From Pseudomonadota bacterium (lineage in GTDB: Bacteria; Pseudomonadota; Gammaproteobacteria; Steroidobacterales; Steroidobacteraceae), in NCBI GenBank assembly GCA_023423065.1, contig JAFAGC010000120.1, forward strand, positions 20,873-84,872: a stretch of DNA of 64,000 bases, read 5' to 3'. Positions 45,116-52,229 of this stretch are shown piece by piece. The notes beneath the pieces are model-generated. The model ran no database searches, had not been told where the DNA came from, and worked only from the letters and a program-made list of their open reading frames with translations. Each line of letters opens with the position of its first letter. Position 1 is the stretch's first letter. The translations under genes and the position numbers were made by a program.

Positions 45116-45249
45116 GGCGGCAATGGTGCCCGAAACGCCGTTCGCGGACTCGACCGTCGATACGCGGGCTTTTCGCTGGCGGGCGGGTATGCCCTTCGCA
45201 GCCCGGTAGTCTTGGGTCCCGCGGATCCGAACGATTTCCGGAGAACCTC

Positions 45250-46518
45250 ATGGCCACGATAGTGGGCGGCATCGCCACCTCGCACACCCCGACGATCGGC
45301 TTCGCGCTCGATGCGAAAAAACACGAGGATCCCGTGTGGGCTCCGATCTTCGCCGGCTACGAGCCCGTGAGGAAATGGCTCGCCGACAGGAAGCCCGACG
45401 TGTTGTTCTTCATCTACAACGATCACATCACCTCGTTCTTCTTCGATCACTACTCGCACTTCACGCTGGGCGTCGGCGAGAAATTCTGGGTGGCCGACGA
45501 AGGCGGCGGCGCGCGCGATCTTCCGCCCATCAAGGGTCACCCGGCGCTCGCGCGGCACATCGCCAAGGGCCTGGTGGCGGACGAGTTCGACCTGTCGTTC
45601 TTCCAGGAGAAGGGACTCGATCACGGCTGCTTTTCACCGCTCTCGCTGCTGTGGCCGCACGAAAAGGAATGGCCCGGCGCCATCGTGCCGTTGCAGGTCG
45701 GCGTGCTGCAGCTGCCGATTCCATCGGCGAAGCGTTGCTTCAAGCTCGGACGCGCGCTGCGCAAGGCGATCGAAAGTTTTCCGGAGGACATCAAGGTGGC
45801 GATCGTCGGCACCGGCGGCTTGTCGCACCAGGTGCATGGCGAACGCGCCGGGTTCAACAACACGCCCTGGGACATGGAGTTCCTCGAACTACTGGAGAAG
45901 GATCCCGAGAAGCTCACCCAGATCACGATCGCCGAGTACGCCGAGAAGGGCGGCATGGAAGGCTCCGAGGTCATCATGTGGCTGCTGATGCGCGGCGCGC
46001 TCGCGCCGAAGGTGAAGAAGCTGCACCAGGCTTACTACCTGCCTTCGATGACGCCCATCGCGACGGTCATCTTCGAGGACGATCCGGCCCAGGCCGATGA
46101 ACAGGCCGATGCGGAATCCCCGGAGCAGTATCTCGAGCGCATCGAGCGGCAGTGGCGCGGCGTCGAGAAACTGCCGGGCACCTATCCGTTCACGCTGGAT
46201 CGCAGCGTGAAAGCGTACCGGCTCAATTCGTTCCTGCATTCGCTGCTTCAGCCGGACCGGCGCAAGCGGTTCATCGACGATCCGGAAGGGTTGTTCGAGG
46301 AGGCGCGGCTCAGCGAAGAGGAACGCAGGATGCTTCGCGCGCGCGACTGGCGCGCGCTCATGCACCATGGCGCGATCTTCTTCCTGCTCGAGAAGTTAGG
46401 GGCCGTGGTCGGCACGACCAACCTGCACATTTACGCGGCCATGCGCGGCGAGTCGCTCGACGCCTTCCTGGCGACTCGCAATACGAAAGTGCTGTACTCG
46501 GTCGCGGCGCAGAAGTAG
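45250..46518 (+). CDS. Fused LigB-LigA-type extradiol dioxygenase (gallate/protocatechuate dioxygenase-like)
   Basis: 422-residue class III extradiol dioxygenase. The N-terminal 290 residues are the catalytic LigB-type domain. Iron ligands are His12 in ATSHTPTIGF and His59 in IYNDHITSF; a Glu in the later GMEGSEVIMW region is the likely third. GGLSHQVHGERAGFNNTPWD carries the acid-base histidine. The C-terminal 120 residues resemble the small LigA subunit (AYRLNSFLHSLLQPDRRKRF, WRALMHHGAIFFLLEKLGAV). This beta-alpha fusion and length match gallate dioxygenases (DesB/GalA); protocatechuate 4,5-cleavage is the alternative. ATG 45250 begins the family motif. Confidence 0.92.
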   Translation: MATIVGGIATSHTPTIGFALDAKKHEDPVWAPIFAGYEPVRKWLADRKPDVLFFIYNDHITSFFFDHYSHFTLGVGEKFWVADEGGGARDLPPIKGHPALARHIAKGLVADEFDLSFFQEKGLDHGCFSPLSLLWPHEKEWPGAIVPLQVGVLQLPIPSAKRCFKLGRALRKAIESFPEDIKVAIVGTGGLSHQVHGERAGFNNTPWDMEFLELLEKDPEKLTQITIAEYAEKGGMEGSEVIMWLLMRGALAPKVKKLHQAYYLPSMTPIATVIFEDDPAQADEQADAESPEQYLERIERQWRGVEKLPGTYPFTLDRSVKAYRLNSFLHSLLQPDRRKRFIDDPEGLFEEARLSEEERRMLRARDWRALMHHGAIFFLLEKLGAVVGTTNLHIYAAMRGESLDAFLATRNTKVLYSVAAQK

Positions 46519-46668
46519 CCACTGGATACGCGGACCTGATTGAGTGGATGGGCTGTCGAGTTCCTTTACAGTCGCGAACTACCGACCACGTAAGGGCCGG
46601 CTGGCGGACCTCGGAAGACGACCAATCCCCGCCAAAAATGGCCGCGTTAAGGTAAATGGAGGCGGCTT

Positions 46669-46688
46669 TTTGTGAGTGAGCTCACAAA
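46669..46688. promoter_or_regulatory. CRP/Clp-like binding site
   Basis: TGTGAGTGAGCTCACA (46671-46686) is a perfect TGTGA-N6-TCACA palindrome, with TT/AA flanks. Its centre lies about 68 bases upstream of the transcription start predicted from the sigma-54 promoter. In Xanthomonas-like bacteria the CRP homologue Clp binds such sites. Confidence 0.6.
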
Positions 46689-46720
46689 GTCGAGGCGCCC
46701 GACGAGACGTGGTTCACACA

Positions 46721-46736
46721 TGGCACGCCGATTGCT
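46721..46736 (+). promoter_or_regulatory. Sigma-54 (RpoN) promoter of the PEP-CTERM gene
   Basis: TGGCACGCCGATTGCT matches the consensus TGGCACR-N4-TTGCW at every position, with GG and GC ten bases apart. Predicted transcription start is near 46747, leaving a 42-base leader before ATG 46789. Sigma-54 promoters before PEP-CTERM genes are known from bacteria with the PrsK/PrsR system. Confidence 0.85.
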
Positions 46737-46788
46737 TCATTCTTGGCAGCGCCGCGATGGTCGTGGCCCCGAACGTTCTGGAAGAACC

Positions 46789-47445
46789 ATGCTCAAGTCC
46801 ATGCGTCTTGCCCTTTCCGCTGCTTCGCTGTTCGCCCTGGGCACCAGTGCGAGCCATGCAACGCTGTTCGATCGCGGGGGCGGGCTCATATACGACAACG
46901 TCCTCAACGTCACCTGGATGCAGGACGCGCTGTATGCGCAGACGGTGGGCATTCCCAACGGCGCGCTCAATCACGCCGACGCGCTGGCGTTCGCCGCGAA
47001 CGTCTCGTACTACGACAGCGCCCGGAACACGTACTGGGACGACTGGCGCCTGCCGCAGGTGTTCGACCCGATCGCGGGTTACGACACGACGGGCCTGTCG
47101 AGCGAACTCGCATACATGTACTACATCAACCTCGGGTACGCGCCCGAGTACTCGCACAACCGCAATACGCCGGAACCCACTTCCAGCAACTACAACCCAT
47201 TCATCAACCTGACGTACCGTGCGTACTGGACGGAGACGCCGGGCGTGCGTTCGGGAACGGCGTGGGCCCTGCACTTCCACTTCGGCTCGCAGGAGCTCGG
47301 TGGCGGCGGAGATCTCTCGCGCGTCTGGCTGGTGCGTGATGGCGACGTCGGAGCGCTCAGCGTTCCGGAGCCCGGCACCCTGGCCCTGCTCGGCCTTGGC
47401 CTCGCGGGTGTGGGCTTCGCCCGCCGCCGCAAGCGCCCGGCCTGA
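46789..47445 (+). CDS. PEP-CTERM sorted extracellular protein (DUF1566-like)
   Basis: 218-residue secreted protein. The signal peptide LALSAASLFALGTSASHA is followed by a Trp/Tyr-rich domain resembling DUF1566: FDRGGGLIYDNVLNVTWMQD, YWDDWRLPQ, YRAYWTETPG, VWLVRDGDVG. The C-terminus is a canonical sorting tag: VPEPGTLALLGLGLAGVGF then RRRK. Exosortase recognises this tag and moves the protein to the surface, often together with exopolysaccharide. ATG 46789 matches the signal-peptide start; the open frame runs further upstream through the promoter and is not real. A strong terminator follows 20 bases after the stop. Confidence 0.92.
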   Translation: MLKSMRLALSAASLFALGTSASHATLFDRGGGLIYDNVLNVTWMQDALYAQTVGIPNGALNHADALAFAANVSYYDSARNTYWDDWRLPQVFDPIAGYDTTGLSSELAYMYYINLGYAPEYSHNRNTPEPTSSNYNPFINLTYRAYWTETPGVRSGTAWALHFHFGSQELGGGGDLSRVWLVRDGDVGALSVPEPGTLALLGLGLAGVGFARRRKRPA

Positions 47446-47464
47446 TACCAGACTCATTCGCAGC

Positions 47465-47497
47465 AAAAACCCCGGCCAAGCGCCGGGGTTTTTGTTT
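47465..47497 (+). terminator. Intrinsic terminator after the PEP-CTERM gene
   Basis: A 12-base stem AAAAACCCCGGC / GCCGGGGTTTTT with a CAAGC loop is followed by more T-rich sequence. The A-rich left arm means it can also stop minus-strand transcription from the halogenase gene. Confidence 0.92.
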
Positions 47498-47520
47498 GTG
47501 CCAGGCACCGTCTTCCGTCT
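47498..47520. repeat. REP-like palindrome GTGCCAGGCAC
   Basis: GTGCC-A-GGCAC is followed by CGTCTTCCGTCTTC (a 7-base tandem). The phrase recurs as an intergenic repeat in many GC-rich gammaproteobacteria from memory. Only one full copy is in the window, directly next to the halogenase stop. Confidence 0.45.
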
Positions 47521-49023
47521 TCACTTCGCCGCGCAGTGCTTCGCGATGAATTCCGCGTGACCCGGCAACTCGCGCGCCGCCTGGCCGATCAGCCCCCGCA
47601 GGTCGCGTAGATAGCCGGCGCGATCCTGCGGCGCCACGGCCTCCACGAAGGGATGCGTGGCGCGCGGCCGCACACCCTGCCCCCACAGAACCTGCAACCA
47701 GCTCGTGAGCTGGAACAGGTCCTCCGAGGCGCAGAAGATGCCCGCGGTCTCGCGGAACAACTCGATCTTGTGCCGCAGCGAGTCCGGGATCGACATGTTC
47801 CGGCAGGCATCCCAGAACGGTTCGCCGCGCCGGTTGTTCGAGTGGTAGTGAAGGATGACGAAGTCGCGGATGTAGTCGTATTCCGCGATCGACGCACGGT
47901 TGAATTCGCGGCGCCGCTCCTCGCAGTCGCCGATGTGCGGGAACAGCAGGATCAGGCGCTGGATCGTCACCTGGATGATGTGGATGGCCGTCGACTCGAG
48001 CGGCTCGACGAAGCCGCTGGCGAGCCCCATGCAGACCACGTTGCGGTTCCACAGGAGTTTGCGCCGGCCCGTCGCGAAGCGGATCAGGCGCGGCTCGGCC
48101 AGCGCGGGCGCATCGAGATTCGCGAGCAGCAGCTCCCGCGCCCGATCGTCGGTCGTATGCGCCGAACAGTAGACGTGGCCGTTGCCGGTGCGGTGCTGCA
48201 GCGGAATCCTCCATTGCCATCCCGCTTCGAGCGCGGTCGAGCGCGTGTAAGGCAGCAAGGGACTCGTGTTCGACGAGGGCACGGCCAGGGCGCGATCGCA
48301 GGGCAGCCATCGCGACCAGTCCTCGAAGCCCGTGTGCAGCGCACCCTCGATCAGCAGGCCGCGAAAGCCCGTGCAATCGATGAACAGGTCGCCCGCGATC
48401 TCGCGCCCGTCGGCGAGTCGCAAGGCGCGCACATCGCCGCGTTCGGGCTCGAGCAGCACCTCGGAAATCATGCCCTCGACGCGCCGCACGCCGGCCGACT
48501 GGGCCAGTTGCGATAGATAGGCCGCGTACAGCGAGGCATCGAAGTGAAACGCCCAGGTCAGCCCCGCGAGCGGCGTGTCCGGGATGCGCTCGACGCGCGC
48601 GAAACGCGCCTGCGTCGCCGCCTGGAAATTGAGGCTGTAGTCCCAGAGGGAGCCCGCGGTTCCCTCGCGTTCGTCGCGCAGCCAGTAGTTGTGGAACGGT
48701 ATCCAGGCGAGATCGCGGCCGACCGGACCGAAGGCATGCATGTACGCATGACCCTTCTCCCACCAGTCGACGAATTCGATGCCGAGCTTGAACGTGCCCT
48801 GCGTCTTGCGCAGGAAATCGTTCTCGTCGATCTTGAGCAGCTTGTTGAACTGGCCGATCGCGGGAATCGTCGCTTCGCCGACCCCGACGATGCCGATCTC
48901 GGTGGACTCCACCAGCGTGATCGACAAGCGCGGCCCGAGCACGCGCGCCAGGGCGGCGGCCGTCATCCATCCGGCCGTTCCGCCTCCGGCAATGACGACA
49001 GATCGGACTTCGTTGCTTGGCAC
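47521..49023 (-). CDS. Tryptophan halogenase family flavoprotein
   Basis: 500-residue FAD-dependent protein. GGGTAGW (residues 13-19) binds FAD, and the flavin-halogenase motif WxWxIP is present as WQWRIP (Trp269, Trp271). GLASGFVEPLESTAIHIIQ is the conserved family block. In Caulobacter- and Xanthomonas-type sugar-uptake loci, such proteins are routinely encoded beside TonB receptors, and their reaction there is unknown. It follows the TonB receptor by 60 bases on the same strand, so co-transcription is likely. Free-tryptophan halogenation should not be assumed. Confidence 0.92.
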   Translation of the reverse strand: MPSNEVRSVVIAGGGTAGWMTAAALARVLGPRLSITLVESTEIGIVGVGEATIPAIGQFNKLLKIDENDFLRKTQGTFKLGIEFVDWWEKGHAYMHAFGPVGRDLAWIPFHNYWLRDEREGTAGSLWDYSLNFQAATQARFARVERIPDTPLAGLTWAFHFDASLYAAYLSQLAQSAGVRRVEGMISEVLLEPERGDVRALRLADGREIAGDLFIDCTGFRGLLIEGALHTGFEDWSRWLPCDRALAVPSSNTSPLLPYTRSTALEAGWQWRIPLQHRTGNGHVYCSAHTTDDRARELLLANLDAPALAEPRLIRFATGRRKLLWNRNVVCMGLASGFVEPLESTAIHIIQVTIQRLILLFPHIGDCEERRREFNRASIAEYDYIRDFVILHYHSNNRRGEPFWDACRNMSIPDSLRHKIELFRETAGIFCASEDLFQLTSWLQVLWGQGVRPRATHPFVEAVAPQDRAGYLRDLRGLIGQAARELPGHAEFIAKHCAAK

Positions 49024-49083
49024 GTCCCTAGCTTCTCAGGCAAGCCGTCGCCGGGGGAAGCCCCCGGCCACGGCCGGCGAGAT

Positions 49084-51909
49084 CTACTGGAACACGTAGC
49101 TCAAGGCCACGGCGTACGTGGCGCCGAAGTTCTGGTACTTGATCGTGTGGTACGGCTCGGAATCGACATTGTTCAGGACGAAGGGCTCGTCCGTCAGGTT
49201 GGTTCCCGAGATGCTGAAGCTCAGGCCCTTCAGCGCGCCACTGCCCACCGAATAACCGATCTGCGCGTCGATCAACGACTCGGCGCCGACGTTCTTGAGG
49301 TCCAGCGTGTTGTCGAACAGCGGCACCTCGCCGAGGAAGTCGTCGCGGTAGCGGTTGCTCACACGCACCGAGAACCCGTGCTTCTCGTAGTACAACGTCG
49401 AGTTGATGACCTTCGTCGAAAGGCCCGGGATGCGGATCTCCTGGTCGTTCACCGTGATCTGCGAGCTGTTCTTCGCGCCGCTCACGATGAAGCCGAAACC
49501 ATCCAGCGCCTCGGTGAACAGCGAGAAGGGAATCGAAGCGGTGACTTCGAATCCGCGGATGTAACCACCCTCGCCGTTCGTCTTGACCGTCGCGACGCCC
49601 ATGCGATTCGCATCCGCCAACGCGTAGGTGGTCGTATCGCCGGGCCCCACCGTCGGCAACGGCACGCCCTCGAAGCTCACGATCTCCGAGGAGTTGACGA
49701 TGTAGGTCCTGAGGTCCTTGTAATACGCGGCCAGCGAAATGTAGCCCTGGTTGCTGAAGTACTTCTCGAACGACAGGTCGTACGCGTTCGCCTTCCACGG
49801 GCGCAGCTTCGGATTGCCGCCGCCATTACGCGTCCAGTAGTAAGTCTCGCCGTCGACCACCGTCGGCAGGGACCCGTCGCTCGTCACCGAGAAGGTCGCG
49901 CCGCCGCCCAGTTCGTCGAGGCGCGGGCGCGCCACGGTGATGGCGGCGCCGAGACGCACCTTCATGTCGTGCGGCAGCTCGAGCGCGAGGTTGAGGCTCG
50001 GCAGCACGTCCGTGTACGAATCGCCGTCCTCGACCACCGTCACCGGCGTCGGCACGACGTTCGGGTTGTCCGTCATGTGCAGCAGGGCGGTCTGGTCGAC
50101 GTCGACCGCCTGCACGCCGAGGTTGCCGCGCAGTGGCAGAGTGCCGATCTCGGTGTCGATGCCCACCTTCACGAACGGGGTCAGCAGTTTCTCTTCGACT
50201 TCCCAGGTGTTGCGGACGTTGTTCTCGCGATCGCCCGAGTTGGCGTTCGGATCCACGACCGAGTTGATCGCCTCCCAGAAGCCGTCGCGATACATCGCGA
50301 TCGCGTTGTATCCGATGATGCCGTACGGGCTGCCGAAGAACGTCGAATTGGCTATGCCCGTGCGGTACTCCTCCGGCACGGCGAGGTGGGAGACTTCGCC
50401 CCGCAACCACAGGTTGCTCTGGAACTGCTCCTTGGATTTCGTGCGCTCGGCGTAGTTGGCGCCGAAACTAATTTCGTTGAGGAATCCCGCCTCGAGCTTT
50501 CGGGTCGCCGACAGGCGGATGGCCTGGATCTCGTCCTTGATGTCCGGCGCGCCGACGTAACCGGCGCGGCGCGGACCGCCGCCCCAGCCACCCGGATCGG
50601 TGAGGAACACCGAGTTGTAGTCGCTGTAGTCGAGGCTCGGCGTGAAGCGCGTGACGCCGTTTGCGTCGGTGGTGAACGAAATCGATTCGGTCTGCGGGAG
50701 GAACGCCGGATCGTTCATGGTTCCGTTGCCAGCCGTCGATTCGAGGCGCAGGTCGTTGCGGGTGACTTTCGACCAGCTCAGATCCGCATTCACGCTCCAG
50801 TCTTCGTTGAAGCTGAAGTTCGTGTTCAGGCCGACCGAATCGACCTTGGCGCGGCGATCGTTGTTGTAGTTCTCGATGACCGTGAACGGCACATCGGGAA
50901 ACAGGCCGGACTGGATGCGCTCGCGCTCCACCGGGCCTGGGTTGGTCAGCGTCGCGCCGGCCCAGACCGTGCCGAACTCCATGCGCTGGATGGTCTGCAG
51001 TTCCTGGAAGTCCGAGTGATAGGCATCCAGCAGCATGTGCAGCTGGTCGTTAGGCTTGAACTCGACGACACCCATGATCGCTTCGCGCTTGTAGAACGAA
51101 GACTGCACGCCCGACTTGTCGCCGCCGATGATGAGGTTGCCGTCGACTTCCGGGTAACCCCACGGCTCGCGCGTCTGCGCCTGGTACGGCGTCTTGTTGT
51201 AGGCGATGCCGAGCGCCACGCCGATCGTGTCGCCCGCGAACTGGTCGATGTAGGTCGCGTTGAAGCGATCGCCGGCGTCCGGCAATCCCGGGATGTTGGC
51301 ATCCTGCTCGTTGAGCTCGCGCTTGTAGCCGAGCGCGATCTTGCGGTCGGTCCAGGAGAGCGGCTTCACGGTCGCGATGTCGGTCGTGCCCGCGATGCCC
51401 TGGTAGGACATGCCGGCATCGGGAGTCTTGTAGATCTTGACCTGGGTGACGAGCTCCGACGGGTACTGGTCGAATTCCACCGTGCGGTTGTCGTTGGTCG
51501 AGGCCTGTTCGCGGCCGTTGAACGTGGTCACGGTGAAGTCCGGACCGAGGCCGCGGATCGACAGCGTCTGCGCGCGACCGTTGGTGCGCTGCGCGGCGAT
51601 GCCCGGCAAACGGCCGATGGCCTCGGCGATCGACGCATCCGGCAACTTGCCGATGTCCTCGGCCGAGACCACTTCGACGATCGAGGATTCGTCCTTCTTG
51701 ACGCCGATGGAATCCTGGATGCTCTTGCGGATGCCGGAGACGATGACCTCGTCCATTTCCGTGGACGTCTCGGCGGCCGGCTGTTGCGCGAACGCGGCTC
51801 CGCCGCTCGCCACCAGGAATATGGCGCAGCCGGCGGTCGTCCCGAGCTCGCGGCGCGCCGGGCGCCGGACGGTCCCGGCCTGCTCACTCCTGTTCTTGCG
51901 ATTCTTCAC
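49084..51909 (-). CDS. TonB-dependent outer-membrane receptor, Caulobacter/Xanthomonas type
   Basis: 941-residue receptor. The signal peptide lies before AFAQQ (about residue 42), followed by a TonB-box-like DEVIVSGI. The plug domain (about 60-170) has SIGVKKDESSIVEVVSAEDIGKLPD, then AEAIGRLPGIAAQRTNGRAQ and SIRGLGPDFTVTTFNGREQAS, signature of the TIGR01782-type family. The rest is a 22-strand barrel ending in Phe-Gln (VALSYVFQ). Its place among glucan enzymes and a palindromic operator 80 bases upstream point to uptake of maltodextrins. GTG 51909 has GGGGGAG close upstream. Confidence 0.94.
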   Translation of the reverse strand: MKNRKNRSEQAGTVRRPARRELGTTAGCAIFLVASGGAAFAQQPAAETSTEMDEVIVSGIRKSIQDSIGVKKDESSIVEVVSAEDIGKLPDASIAEAIGRLPGIAAQRTNGRAQTLSIRGLGPDFTVTTFNGREQASTNDNRTVEFDQYPSELVTQVKIYKTPDAGMSYQGIAGTTDIATVKPLSWTDRKIALGYKRELNEQDANIPGLPDAGDRFNATYIDQFAGDTIGVALGIAYNKTPYQAQTREPWGYPEVDGNLIIGGDKSGVQSSFYKREAIMGVVEFKPNDQLHMLLDAYHSDFQELQTIQRMEFGTVWAGATLTNPGPVERERIQSGLFPDVPFTVIENYNNDRRAKVDSVGLNTNFSFNEDWSVNADLSWSKVTRNDLRLESTAGNGTMNDPAFLPQTESISFTTDANGVTRFTPSLDYSDYNSVFLTDPGGWGGGPRRAGYVGAPDIKDEIQAIRLSATRKLEAGFLNEISFGANYAERTKSKEQFQSNLWLRGEVSHLAVPEEYRTGIANSTFFGSPYGIIGYNAIAMYRDGFWEAINSVVDPNANSGDRENNVRNTWEVEEKLLTPFVKVGIDTEIGTLPLRGNLGVQAVDVDQTALLHMTDNPNVVPTPVTVVEDGDSYTDVLPSLNLALELPHDMKVRLGAAITVARPRLDELGGGATFSVTSDGSLPTVVDGETYYWTRNGGGNPKLRPWKANAYDLSFEKYFSNQGYISLAAYYKDLRTYIVNSSEIVSFEGVPLPTVGPGDTTTYALADANRMGVATVKTNGEGGYIRGFEVTASIPFSLFTEALDGFGFIVSGAKNSSQITVNDQEIRIPGLSTKVINSTLYYEKHGFSVRVSNRYRDDFLGEVPLFDNTLDLKNVGAESLIDAQIGYSVGSGALKGLSFSISGTNLTDEPFVLNNVDSEPYHTIKYQNFGATYAVALSYVFQ

Positions 51910-51928
51910 TGGCTCCCCCTAACTATTG

Positions 51929-51955
51929 GTTATAGACCCAAGCCGATTTGCACAA
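51929..51955 (-). promoter_or_regulatory. Candidate sigma-70 promoter of the TonB receptor gene
   Basis: On the minus strand TTGTGC and TATAAC are separated by 15 bases (CTTGTG with 16). The start would fall near 51922, giving a very short leader that still contains GGGGGAG. Spacing is slightly short, hence low confidence. Confidence 0.4.
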
Positions 51956-51989
51956 GGATGTTGGCAGCGAGCCTCGCTTGGCAACGTGT

Positions 51990-52003
51990 TGCATACGTAT
52001 TCA
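51990..52003. promoter_or_regulatory. LacI-type operator 1 (TonB receptor)
   Basis: TGCATACGTATTCA, one of four copies of the same palindromic motif in the locus. It is centred about 74 bases upstream of the predicted receptor transcription start. Confidence 0.75.
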
Positions 52004-52033
52004 CGGGAGACCCCCATTCCCGGCAGGGCCACG

Positions 52034-52075
52034 AAAACAAAAAGGCCCCACAACCGAGGGGGCCGGTTGGGGGCC
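52034..52075 (-). terminator. Intrinsic terminator in the TonB receptor upstream region
   Basis: On the minus strand a two-part stem (GGCCCC/GGGGCC plus AACCG/CGGTT, loop GCCCCCT) is followed by TTTTTGTTTT. It lies between operator 1 and operators 2-3, so any minus-strand RNA begun near operators 2-3 would end here before reaching the receptor gene. Confidence 0.75.
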
Positions 52076-52149
52076 TGGCGAAAGCAACGAAAGTGCGGAC
52101 GATTCGTTGCGCGCAGCATAGGCCGGGCGCCCGCGTCCCGACAGCCGTC

Positions 52150-52180
52150 TGCATACGTATTCAGGACGCATACGTATGCA
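52150..52180. promoter_or_regulatory. LacI-type operators 2 and 3 (alpha-glucosidase)
   Basis: TGCATACGTATTCA (52150-52163) and CGCATACGTATGCA (52167-52180) with centres 17 bases apart. The second has a perfect 12-base palindrome GCATACGTATGC. They end 49 bases before the glucosidase ATG. Confidence 0.8.
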
Positions 52181-52229
52181 CCCGCGTCGCGGAATGGCGC
52201 TGCGCTAAGCTTTCGCGCAGAAGAATTCC

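Larger units (their letters stand above)
51910..52229. other. Divergent regulatory region of the alpha-glucan locus (320 bases)
   Basis: Intergenic region between the TonB receptor (minus) and the alpha-glucosidase (plus). It holds one LacI-type operator near the receptor, a closely spaced pair near the glucosidase, a minus-strand promoter candidate, and a long minus-strand terminator hairpin between them. No gene is seen in it. Confidence 0.8.
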
